A stretch of 16,178 nucleotides of DNA, taken from contig JBGTIU010000046.1 of NCBI GenBank assembly GCA_041745515.1, positions 1 to 16,178 of the forward strand, written 5' to 3'. The stretch comes from JAKFWF01 sp041745515 (GTDB lineage Bacteria; Pseudomonadota; Alphaproteobacteria; Rhizobiales; Hyphomicrobiaceae). Positions 1 to 6,651 of the stretch are shown piece by piece. Made by a program: the position numbers and the translations under genes. How positions within the stretch are numbered: position 1 is the stretch's first letter; every line of letters begins with the position of its first letter. Under the pieces are notes generated by a model. The model saw only the letters and a list, made by a program, of their open reading frames with translations, had not been told where the DNA came from and ran no database searches.

Positions 1-1
1 G

Positions 2-772
2 CTGATCACGGGTGGCCTCATAGGGCTGATTGCCGCTGATCGAAGCCCGGTGGCGGGAAGGAAGGCCGGCTTGATCATCGGCACCTTCGCGCTGCTCGCG
101 AGCATTCAACTCGCCTATCGAATGGTCGCTCCCCCGTTCGGCGGCACGGTGCCGAGGCATGCGACCATCATTGGCGATTCCTGTCTTTACTATTGCCTCC
201 CCTCGCAGGCGGCGGCGGCCGATCTCCTGACGGGTATATGGATCGCGCTCGTTGGCTGTCTGATGGCCGCAGCGGGTGGATTGATCCATGCGTTCGTGCA
301 CACCGATCGGCACGCGCCTGCAAACCCGTGGCGAGCCCAGGTTCAGCCGGATATGAGCCCATGGCTGGGGTTTGCGGCATTGGGGGCCGTCGGGCAGTTC
401 GTATTCGGCTATACCGTCTTTACATTTTACCGAACGGCTCGTGAGGGCGGGTTTACGACGTGGAGTGGCTGGCTTCCGTCGCCGCATACGGCGAGCCTCG
501 TGCTGGCGACTACGGTTGTGGTTGTCGGGCTCGTTTGGTGCACGGCGCGCGGCCGGTCGCCGTTGGCTGCCTCGAGGCTTGGGGCGGTAATTGCAATTCT
601 TGGGCTTATCTCAACGGCGCGCATTGCCTATCGCATTTTTCAATCGCCGTTCGGCAGTCAATCGGTAGAGATCGGCCCGGCCGCATACCTGGCTCTCGCG
701 TCGGCCGCGCTGATCGCCATTGCCGGTTTTGTGCAAACAGGCACTCTTTCGGCCAGAGCCAGCGTGGCCTGA
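2..772 (+). CDS. Membrane protein built from repeated modules (5' end outside window)
   Basis: The reading frame is open from base 2, so the gene very likely starts before the window; a GTG at 50 is possible but lies inside a repeat unit. The protein is strongly hydrophobic, with several predicted membrane segments and an inner-membrane character. Three copies of one module are visible, each with Ser-Pro, then exactly 22 mostly hydrophobic residues, then Tyr-Arg (SP codons at 44-49, 356-361 and 557-562). The first and third copies are closest: both have Arg before SP and end in AYR followed a few residues later by PFG. Each is followed by another hydrophobic stretch. I do not recognise the family and assign no function. 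It could be a small-solute transporter-like or purely structural membrane protein. Coding status rests on the long open frame, high third-position GC and internal repetition. Confidence 0.62.
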   Translation: MITGGLIGLIAADRSPVAGRKAGLIIGTFALLASIQLAYRMVAPPFGGTVPRHATIIGDSCLYYCLPSQAAAADLLTGIWIALVGCLMAAAGGLIHAFVHTDRHAPANPWRAQVQPDMSPWLGFAALGAVGQFVFGYTVFTFYRTAREGGFTTWSGWLPSPHTASLVLATTVVVVGLVWCTARGRSPLAASRLGAVIAILGLISTARIAYRIFQSPFGSQSVEIGPAAYLALASAALIAIAGFVQTGTLSARASVA

Positions 773-820
773 GAGACAGGCAACACATTCACGAAGCCGC
801 AGCCAACTCGGTACCCGGAC

Positions 821-1060
821 TTAACCGGCAAGAGCGGGAGCCGAACCTTGCGGGCTCGCAGTCTGCGAAGAGGCCGGTTTGCCCCAAGCCCTGAATATGC
901 CGTAACCGGTGGCAAGGAACAGCCCCAGGGCCATGGCCAAGAACATGGCCTCGCCGGCTGCCGGAGCACCAAGCATCTCGACGGAGCCGCTGCCTACAAC
1001 ACCCACTGGGGCGGTACAGAAGTGACCCCGCCGGTGCATCCGCGTGAATGGGTTCGCCAT
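821..1060 (-). CDS. Putative small single-pass membrane protein (doubtful)
   Basis: This 79-codon frame starts at ATG 1060, with GAGG five bases upstream on the minus strand. Longer in-frame starts up to 1156 exist but have Arg-rich N-termini and look unreal. The product has one clear hydrophobic segment near the middle (around AGEAMFLAMALGLFLATGYG), then a basic patch and a Ser/Ala/Pro-rich tail, consistent with one membrane span. No family is recognised. It converges with the membrane protein ending at 772 and would be divergent from the cyclotransferase-like gene at 1233. Other frames overlap the region, so chance is a real alternative. Confidence 0.35.
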   Translation of the reverse strand: MANPFTRMHRRGHFCTAPVGVVGSGSVEMLGAPAAGEAMFLAMALGLFLATGYGIFRAWGKPASSQTASPQGSAPALAG

Positions 1061-1232
1061 GCCAACCTCGCATCGCACTCTCGTTCGACGCAAGCCTAGC
1101 ACTCGGATCCGTCGCTCGCAACTTGGAGTTAGGCGCGGTCCGAGACCAACGGGCATTTGTGTTAAATTGCCCGCGGCCGGAGAAGGATCGAGGCTGTGAT
1201 GCGGTTTCGCTTGCGGCAGTGGTTGCGAAATC

Positions 1233-1739
1233 TTGGCTCTTATCGCGCGCCCAATTCTGGTTGCGCAACCGCTTTCTGGCTCGCCGACGGATGAGGTGTG
1301 GTACTTCGCTTATGGTGCCAACATGCACGATAGCGTCTTTCGCGGACGTCGCGGCATGCGCCCCCTCGAATGGCGTGCCGGCCGGATCAAAGGCTTTCGC
1401 CTGCGCTTCAATCTGGATGGCCGTCCGATCGGGAAATCAGCACCAGCCAATATCTGCGCGGAAGCAGCGGCTGAGGTGTGGGGCGTGCTCTATCGCATCA
1501 CGCAAGCGGACTGGGTGCAACTCGATGCCACCGAGGGCCGCCCCTATCGCCACGCCTCGGTCGACGCGGAGATTATCGACGGTCGACCGATCAAAGCCAT
1601 CACGTACATTGCTCCGGGCAAACCCACCGACGGCAAACCTTCGCTTCGGTAAATCACCTTGCTGCGCGAGGGTGCGAAGGTGCACGGGCTGCCCGAACAT
1701 TACGCTCAATTTCTCGAGCGCGTCGAACACGCTCGGTAG
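1233..1739 (+). pseudogene. Gamma-glutamylcyclotransferase-like protein with in-frame stop
   Basis: The N-terminal part carries the family's signature strand and loop (VWYFAYGANM, encoded from 1296), then WRAGRIKGFRLRFN and VWGVLYRIT, followed by LDATEG and a Tyr two residues later. This is the AIG2/GGCT-like fold that acts on gamma-glutamyl or related amines. A TAA at 1650-1652 ends the frame, yet the same frame continues with a convincing family C-terminus (LLREGAKVHGLPEHYAQFLE) to TAG at 1737-1739. Family members usually have Tyr where the TAA lies, so one base change (TAT or TAC to TAA) explains it. The start is unclear: TTG 1233 has no good ribosome-binding site, GTG 1296 matches the family N-terminus, and a well-preceded ATG at 1199 is in another frame and stops at 1294. 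It is probably dead or truncated by 28 residues. Confidence 0.7.
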
Positions 1740-2474
1740 GTGGCGCATCGGGTTCGTTGCTTACGAATTTTATCCCGCCACCCAGCGGACATACCAACGC
1801 GTCCTCACCCGATGGGCCAACGAAGACAGCATGGGTCCGCGTAAGGTCGCCGCTTTGCGGGCGCATCACATCAAGGCGATGCTGGAGCGGCGTGTCGCGA
1901 TGCCGGGGGCTGCCAATGGTCTTCTCAAGAAGCTGTCGATCCTCATGCGCTTCGCGATCGGCAAGGGTTGGCGCGCGGACGATCCTACGGGAGGGATCGA
2001 ACCATTCGAGGTCGGCCGCCGCCATGCCTGGACCAATATGGAACTCGATGCCTTCGCGGCGCGGTGGCCGATCGGCAGGCGCGAACACACAGCATTCACC
2101 CTTCTCCTGCACACTCGTCAACGTGGCGCGGCCCTCGTGCGCATGACTTGGGGCCAGCTCGGCGCAACGAAAGCGGCGGCCGACCTTGCGACGACGCGCT
2201 CGGCGCAGCCGCGACGGAGCGAGTTGATCCTGACGACGGCCGCCGGCACAGCCTTCACAGCACACGTTTTGGGAACTTCATGGCCGGCGCGATCGCCGAG
2301 GCCGGCTTGCCAGAGCGTTGCGTCGCGGACGGTCTGCGGGCAACGTTCTCGCATCGTCAGGGCCGAAAATCCCTGACAAATGATCCAGAACCGTGTCGCG
2401 ACGCAGCGCTTGCCAAAGAATTCAAACGGCTTCTGATCAATGCCGCTGGCACGACGCATCACCATGAGCCATGA
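1740..2474 (+). pseudogene. Tyrosine recombinase (integrase) remnant, 5'-truncated and frameshifted
   Basis: Right after the cyclotransferase stop, frame 1 reads as the core-binding domain of a phage-type integrase (TQRTYQRVLTRW, LLKKLSILMRFAIGKGWRAD, DDPTGGIEPF). The start of the catalytic domain follows (FTLLLHTRQRGAALVRMTWG, with the first catalytic Arg in QR). Near 2245-2260 the homology moves to another frame (FGNFMAGAIAEAGLPERC, then DGLR), consistent with a one-base deletion. The HxLR box reads DGLR where family members have HGLR, and no clear GHxT or catalytic Tyr follows. The normal N-terminal arm-binding region is also missing: the homology begins abruptly next to the cyclotransferase gene with no start codon. 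It is a dead gene, one of two integrase remnants here, and of a different subfamily from the one at 2679. Confidence 0.72.
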
Positions 2475-2817
2475 CGTTCTACCCCGCCTGATCCGGTTCC
2501 GCGATGCACCGCGCTACCTCGGTATGGATCGCAATCGGTTCAATGCGGAAGTTCGACCGGTTCTCACTGAAGTGAGCATTGGCAAACAGGGCATCGCCTT
2601 CGATCGCCTTGAACTCGATGCGTGGGTAGACGACTATCTCGCCCGCAACGGGCGTCCCGCTCAGAAAGGAGCAACCGCATGGGACGCAAACGGATACCCG
2701 GCCTCAAAATGCGAGGCAAGCTCTTGCATATCGACAAACGCATCCGCGGGCGGCGAGTTTGCCAAAGCACTGGAACGGATCGGCTTGAAGAAGCCGAGCA
2801 AACTCTTGCGAGAGTGA
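2464..2817 (+). CDS. Excisionase-like small DNA-binding protein paired with integrase
   Basis: The 117-residue product starts at ATG 2464 (MSHDVLPRLI). Its first 60 residues look like a winged helix-turn-helix of the AlpA/Xis type (RFRDAPRYLGMDRNRFNAEV, then GIAFDRLELDAWVDDYLARN). From memory, similar small proteins sit just ahead of tyrosine recombinases of the kind at 2679 in Rhizobiales and probably act as recombination directionality factor or regulator; that role is inference. The last third is Ser/Ala/Lys-rich and overlaps the integrase start by 139 bases in another frame. The frame is uninterrupted, unlike its neighbours, so it may still be expressed. An in-frame ATG at 2440 would add eight residues and lies inside the integrase 1 remnant. 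Confidence 0.65.
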   Translation: MSHDVLPRLIRFRDAPRYLGMDRNRFNAEVRPVLTEVSIGKQGIAFDRLELDAWVDDYLARNGRPAQKGATAWDANGYPASKCEASSCISTNASAGGEFAKALERIGLKKPSKLLRE

Positions 2818-3819
2818 TGGAACAGGAGCGGCAAGCACGAGTGTACGGTGTTCGGCCTTCTCGCACCTTCGAGCAGGCTGCGGCGAAGTTCGTGCTGGAG
2901 CATCAGCGCAAGCGAACCCTTCGAGACGATGTCAATCGACTGAAGGGATTGATGCCCTGGATCGGTAAAGTCTCGATCGACAAACTCCACATGGGGGTGC
3001 TGCAGCCTTGGATCGGCGAACGTCGTGCTGCTGGAGTGCGGCCGGCACGGTTAACAATGGTCTGCAGGTCGTGCGGCGCATTCTAAACCTCGCGGCCAGT
3101 GAGTGGGTGGATGAACAGGGGCTGACTTGGCTGCACGCGCCAGCCAAGATCAAACTGACGCCGAACCCTCTGAGGCGGCAACCTTATCCGCTCAGCTGGG
3201 ACGAGCAGTCACGTTTGTTTCGTGAGTTGCCTTCGCACCTGGCCGAGATGGCACTGTTTGCCGTCAATACCGGTTGTCGCGCGTCGGAGATCAGCGGTCT
3301 CCGCTGGGATTGGGAGGTCCAGGTTCCCGAAATGGAAACCTCGGTCTTTATCGTTCCAGGTGCGAGGGTCAAGAACGGCGACGAGCGATTGGTGGTTCTC
3401 AACCGCGTGGCGCGGTCCGTTATCGAGGGCCAACGCCAACGGCACGCGACGCATGTGTTCACCTACAACGGTGTGCCTGTACGGAGCATGTTTAACTCCG
3501 CCTGGAAGAAGGCTCGGCTACGTGCAGGCTTACCCATGGTTCGCGTGCATGACTTGAAGCACACTTTTGGGCGGCGCTTGCGGGCCGCTGGATCCAGCTT
3601 CGAGGACCGCCAGGATCTTTGGGACACCGGTCGGGACGCATGACAACGCTCTACTCCGCAGTTGAACTTTCCCAGCTAATCGAGGCAACCGAGCGTGTGG
3701 TGGAGCGGAACGGAAAGAGACCGGAATTGGTGGTGTTGAGGGGCAATCTGAGAACAGAATCACGCAAAACTCACGCAAACGAGGTGGGCGTCACTCCCGT
3801 CGCCCACCTAACTCGTTGA
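2679..3819 (+). pseudogene. Site-specific tyrosine recombinase (integrase 2) with two frameshifts
   Basis: The start at ATG 2679 has a strong AGAAAGGAG seven bases upstream. Frame 0 encodes the N-terminal and core-binding part (MGRKRIPGLK through VLQPWIGERRAAGVR). Near 3038-3045 homology moves to frame 2 (GTVNNGLQVVRRILNLAASE), and near 3617-3621 to frame 1 (LGHRSGRMTTLYSAVELSQL); each is explained by loss of one base, the second in a T run. With the frames joined, the catalytic set is present: Arg in NTGCRASEISGL, HDLKH, the His of LGHRSG, and the nucleophile Tyr in TTLYS. The joined protein would be about 380 residues, full length for the family. Its stop at 3817-3819 lies seven bases from the tRNA-Thr 3' end, the usual position of an integrase beside its attachment site. 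Two sequencing errors are an alternative, but surrounding core genes are unbroken, so decay is more likely. Confidence 0.86.
3782..3809. terminator. Perfect hairpin between integrase 2 end and tRNA-Thr
   Basis: AGGTGGGCG at 3782-3790 pairs perfectly with CGCCCACCT at 3801-3809 (9 bp, 10-base loop). It lies inside the last codons of integrase 2 and just beyond the 3' end of the minus-strand tRNA, where a tRNA terminator would be expected. Neither side has a U-run, so a simple intrinsic terminator is uncertain. Confidence 0.35.
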
Positions 3820-3825
3820 AATCAT

Positions 3826-3900
3826 TGGTGCCGGCTGAGGGGATTGAACCCCCGACCTTCGGTTTACAAAACCGCTGCTCTACCGCTGAGCTAAGCCGGC
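3826..3900 (-). tRNA. tRNA-Thr (anticodon TGT)
   Basis: The minus strand folds as a complete cloverleaf. The acceptor stem is GCCGGCT (3894-3900) with AGCCGGC (3830-3836), the D arm contains TAGCTCAGCGGTAGAGCA, and the T arm is GGGGGTTCAATCCCC. The anticodon loop TTTGTAA (3864-3870) gives anticodon TGT at 3866-3868, which reads ACA for threonine. The discriminator base is A (3829) and CCA is encoded (3826-3828). The 3' end faces the integrase remnants, so this gene is the likely integration site of the decayed element at 1233-3819. The tRNA itself looks intact. Confidence 0.95.
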
Positions 3901-4047
3901 ATCCTGTAGACAATTCGCTGCTTGAGTGTGTAGACGAACTAGCGCGTTCGTAGTGCTGGTGCGCCAAGATCGCAAGCGATTCTCGCTCTATCCAGGCGGG
4001 CAAGCCAAGCTGAACAGTTGCTGGGCGAGCGCAACTGCCGATTCTCG

Positions 4048-4503
4048 CTACTCTCGATCCTGCGGCGGACGGCCCATTTCGTTTACCAGAGAGCGAAGCT
4101 GGGCAGTCTGTTGTTGAAGCTCATCGAGCCGCAAGTTCAAGACGTCGCGCATGCTGACCATACCGACAAAGCGCATTTCTTCTTGCACGGGAAGGTGCCG
4201 AATATTTCGAGACAGCATCGTCGATGCGACGAGAGCAATATCGTCATTGAGGGCGCATGTGATGACTGTCTGCGTCATCAGCGCAGAAACGAGCAGCATG
4301 TGCAGCTCGGCCCCATGGACGCCAAGCCCAAAGGCGAGATCGCGCTCCGAAATCACGCCCTCGATCGTCCGCCCGTCGCTGCTCACGATTGCGGCACCGA
4401 TTCGCTTCTCGCGCAGAAGCAGCGACAGCGTTCCAACGGTTTCCGACGGCTTGATAGTAATGACGGTGGAGCCCTTCAATGCCAGAATGTCCGCTACTTT
4501 CAC
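4048..4503 (-). CDS. CBS domain-pair protein
   Basis: The 151-residue protein consists of two CBS motifs. The first spans about residues 5-65 (STVITIKPSETVGTLSLLL, then RIGAAIVSSDGRTIEGVISE followed by RDL); the second about 72-135 (MTQTVITCALNDDIALVAST, then IRHLPVQEEMRFVGMVSMRD). Such stand-alone pairs bind adenosyl ligands and usually sense energy state or tune a partner; no partner is evident here. A short Gln-rich helical tail follows. The start is GTG 4503, which gives the usual family N-terminus (KVADIL). The gene is monocistronic, downstream of the tRNA-Thr on the same strand and divergent from the ORF at 4707. Bases 3901-4047 and 4504-4706 show nothing else convincing. Confidence 0.88.
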   Translation of the reverse strand: MKVADILALKGSTVITIKPSETVGTLSLLLREKRIGAAIVSSDGRTIEGVISERDLAFGLGVHGAELHMLLVSALMTQTVITCALNDDIALVASTMLSRNIRHLPVQEEMRFVGMVSMRDVLNLRLDELQQQTAQLRSLVNEMGRPPQDRE

Positions 4504-4706
4504 GATGCTATCCGCCTTGCCAGGGTCTACGTTGCGCGTTCCTCAACCGTATGCTGCTTATGGTAGTACGCCCCTTCGCGCCGTTGCAAGCTGGCGTCGG
4601 TCGGGTCGCTGGCGCGAAATTGGCGTCGAACGATAGCCGAGTTGTCCCCGCGTTCTCGCCCGGCCTTAAGCTCTAACCGGAACAGCTTATTGGGGCAGGC
4701 GAACCG

Positions 4707-5213
4707 GTGCGAAAGGACTCTAGCGGCGAACTCGAATCGATTGCGATCGCGGTTGCGCACAGGAAACTCGCGGCGGTCGAAATCGCAGCGCTGCGTGCCA
4801 GTATCGAAGCGGTGCAGTGTGTCGGCCCCAAGCATCGGGCGCTGCGCGCCATGTTGCGCGATCTCAAAGTTGCCGCGACGCAACTCAAGACCTTCCAGTC
4901 GAAGGTGGCAGGACCGCTCGACGATGACAGTTTTCGAGCTTTGCCGCCGCACTTGCAGCGTCGCCTTCTTGCACGTTTCAATAACCTGGCAATACGACTG
5001 GCTCAGTTGGAACGAGCAAGGTTGCCCAAATCAAAGCGGCAGCGAATGTCCTACGACGTCGGCGACAATTCGAGTTTTGGATGTCTGCGAGAGTACGAGC
5101 GCTCACGCGCGCAGCCTGACTCGTCAAGTTTCTGGTGTCAGATCGCACTCGTCGTCTGCCTGCTCAGCTGCGTGGTGCTGACGATGCGGCAACACTCGAA
5201 CGCTTCGAAATAA
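4707..5213 (+). CDS. Putative helical protein with C-terminal membrane anchor
   Basis: This 168-residue product is not recognised. Residues 1-105 are mostly helical, charged and Leu/Ala-rich (for example LRAMLRDLKVAATQLKTFQS and RRLLARFNNLAIRLAQLERA), suggesting a coiled coil or helical bundle. A polar linker with Ser and Arg follows. Near the C-terminus is one hydrophobic segment (FWCQIALVVCLLSCVVLTM) with a short polar tail, the layout of a tail-anchored inner-membrane protein. The GTG start at 4707 has AGG seven bases upstream, a weak site. Third positions are GC-rich over the first two thirds, supporting coding. Its 3' end overlaps the 3' end of hisA on the other strand by 50 bases, so the last codons are constrained by both genes or one stop is downstream of its ancestral place. 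Confidence 0.52.
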   Translation: MRKDSSGELESIAIAVAHRKLAAVEIAALRASIEAVQCVGPKHRALRAMLRDLKVAATQLKTFQSKVAGPLDDDSFRALPPHLQRRLLARFNNLAIRLAQLERARLPKSKRQRMSYDVGDNSSFGCLREYERSRAQPDSSSFWCQIALVVCLLSCVVLTMRQHSNASK

Positions 5214-5925
5214 GCGCCAGCGCCGCTGCCGGGTCCAACCGTCCGTCGTAGAGCGCCCGGCCAGTGATGGCGCCTTCCAGCAGCGCATTCTCAGGCGACA
5301 GAAGCGCTTCGACATCGGCCAGCGAAGCCAAGCCGCCGGACGCAATCACGCGGATCGATGTGTGGCGCGCAAGTTGCGACGTGGCTGCAAGGTTCAGTCC
5401 GCGTAGAGCGCCATCGCGACCGATATCGGTGAACACGATTGCGGTCACGCCGGCGTCTTCGAAGCGTTTGGCCAGTTCGAGCGCCGTGAGTTGCGATGTT
5501 TCGGCCCAGCCCTGCACGGCGACACGGCCTTCACGGGCATCGATGCCGACGACGATGCGCTCTGGAAACAGTCGACAGGCACTATGCACAAGCGCTGGAT
5601 CGCACAGTGCGGCTGTGCCCAGAATAACGCGGGCGACGCCCTTGGCGAGCCACATCTCGATGGCATCGAGATCGCGAATTCCGCCACCTAGCTGTACCGG
5701 ACAGGTCACCGAGCCGAGAATTGCATCGATGGCGGCGCCGTTGACGGTGCGGCCTGCAAACGCCCCATCCAGGTCGACGACGTGGAGCCACGAAAAACCT
5801 TGGCGTTCAAACGCCTCAGCTTGTGCCGACGGGTTGTCGTTGAACACCGTCGCCGAACTCATGTCGCCATGCCTCAGGCGCACGCACGCACCGTCTTTGA
5901 GATCGATCGCGGGAAACAGGATCAT
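5164..5925 (-). CDS. hisA: HisA, ProFAR isomerase
   Basis: Cytoplasmic TIM-barrel enzyme that isomerises ProFAR to PRFAR in the fourth step of histidine synthesis. The 253-residue product has the expected catalytic Asp8 (FPAIDLKDG) and a second Asp at 129 (VVGIDAREG). The two phosphate-binding halves are visible: QLGGGIRD and GVARVILGTAA in the first, FTDIGRDGALRG and IRVIASGGLA in the second. The start at ATG 5925 gives the usual MILFPAIDL. The C-terminus has about ten extra Ser/Ala-rich residues beyond the family's usual end, in the part overlapping the plus-strand ORF that ends at 5213. hisF normally follows hisA in related genomes, but no hisF is found before the left edge. hisA is also 1.16 kb from hisH, with two plus-strand genes between, so it probably has its own promoter. 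Confidence 0.97.
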   Translation of the reverse strand: MILFPAIDLKDGACVRLRHGDMSSATVFNDNPSAQAEAFERQGFSWLHVVDLDGAFAGRTVNGAAIDAILGSVTCPVQLGGGIRDLDAIEMWLAKGVARVILGTAALCDPALVHSACRLFPERIVVGIDAREGRVAVQGWAETSQLTALELAKRFEDAGVTAIVFTDIGRDGALRGLNLAATSQLARHTSIRVIASGGLASLADVEALLSPENALLEGAITGRALYDGRLDPAAALALISKRSSVAASSAPRS

Positions 5926-6009
5926 GGCATTCTTGGATCAAGTCATCGAATTGCTTGGATTGACTGGCTTGAAGCAGTCACCGTCAGGCCCGTCAAGAAC
6001 AGCGCGATC

Positions 6010-6339
6010 ATGTTGCAGCCATTATCCCAGTTGTCATCGAAGGCCTGCGGGTCTGATCCCGCACTGCGCGAACCGCGTCCGCTCAGCGAGGCCGATGCGA
6101 TCGATATCTGGATTGCGCGCTGGCTCCGGACCCGCCCGGTCGATTTACGCCGACGCTACGGCTGCGATCCACGGCGGCTCTATGAAATCTGGGAAGGGGC
6201 GCGACATCCGGCAGCCGGCGAAAAAGCAAAGCTGCTGTTTGCGCGGCGCTATCCGGATTTGATCGATCGGATCGATTTTGGTCCGCATCGGCGAGCACGC
6301 CGCACGCCGCATCCCGATCAGATGATGCTTTTTGAATAG
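6010..6339 (+). CDS. Conserved small hypothetical protein, possible DNA-binding
   Basis: The 109-residue product starts at ATG 6010; the frame is open further upstream but overlaps hisA there. After a variable first 25 residues comes a compact core, LSEADAIDIWIARWLRTRPV, then RRRYGCDPRRLYEIWEGARH, then KLLFARRYPDLIDRIDFGPH. It ends in a short basic tail and MMLFE. I recall similar proteins from Bradyrhizobium and relatives annotated only as hypothetical. The basic helical core with YxxDPRRLYEIW spacing resembles a small helix-turn-helix; that is inference. It is divergent from hisA (84 bases between starts) and points toward the Cas2-like gene at 6652. Confidence 0.62.
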   Translation: MLQPLSQLSSKACGSDPALREPRPLSEADAIDIWIARWLRTRPVDLRRRYGCDPRRLYEIWEGARHPAAGEKAKLLFARRYPDLIDRIDFGPHRRARRTPHPDQMMLFE

Positions 6340-6651
6340 CACCCATGCACGTTCCGCATGGTGATTCGAAAGAGAACAAACAGCAAACTTTTGTACTTTA
6401 CCAGCGTAACGACTCATGTCATGTTCCTAATATGTTCTCTGCCTAGCCCCCTGGGAACAAGTCGCTCAGTCGCTTCTCCCATTTGCGCGGTCTGCGTGGC
6501 GTAATGTCCTGAACCGGCTCGTAATAAGGAGGTGTTACAACCCTATCGCCCCCGAATTGCTCCCGTTGCGCACGACTGTAGCGTATGTTGTGTTGCGTAA
6601 CTTTTCTCCCCTTGATGTTTGCCCCCTCCTCTTGCCGGAAGAGACCTCCCC
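6340..6651. other. 312-base gap holding a LexA-type box and no clear gene
   Basis: This stretch between the two plus-strand genes is AT-richer than its surroundings. It contains the GTTC-N7-GTTC site at 6423-6437 and a full Shine-Dalgarno-like TAAGGAGGTG at 6525-6534 with no start codon at usable spacing on the plus strand. On the minus strand a short frame ending TAG at about 6455 reads as a Pro/Arg/Tyr-rich peptide (VVTPPYYEPVQDITPRRPRK) but has no ATG, GTG or TTG at a sensible place. The promoter of the gene at 6652 should lie here; I see no strong -35/-10 pair. Confidence 0.4.
6423..6437 (+). promoter_or_regulatory. Candidate LexA (SOS) box, GTTC-N7-GTTC
   Basis: The sequence GTTCCTAATATGTTC matches the alphaproteobacterial LexA consensus GTTC-N7-GTTC exactly, with an AT-rich spacer. 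On the minus strand it reads GAAC-N7-GAAC. It lies in an intergenic gap, 84 bases after the small hypothetical gene and 214 bases before the Cas2-like gene. On the minus strand it ends five bases before an ATG (6417), whose frame runs antisense into the hypothetical gene and is probably not real. Eight fixed bases on both strands of 16 kb give about half a match by chance, so location is the main support. Confidence 0.45.

Noticed and set aside
1199..1294. ATG with a good ribosome-binding site opening a 31-codon frame
   Set aside because: It stops inside the cyclotransferase coding region in another frame. It may be the old start with a lost frame link, but this cannot be shown from the sequence alone.
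789..1328. 179-codon minus-strand frame
   Set aside because: It is Arg/Ser-rich without domain features and runs antisense to the cyclotransferase-like gene. A different frame (821-1060) is the only plausible gene there.
6525..6534. TAAGGAGGTG, complementary to the 3' end of 16S rRNA
   Set aside because: No start codon lies 5-10 bases downstream, and the similarity to the 16S end does not continue past these bases, so neither a used ribosome-binding site nor an rRNA fragment is supported.
6456..6600. Short minus-strand frame ending about 6455 (reads VVTPPYYEPVQDITPRRPRK then KWEKRLSDLFPGG)
   Set aside because: The peptide looks protein-like, but the frame has no ATG, GTG or TTG in a plausible position and I recognise no family. 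Kept only as a note on the gap.
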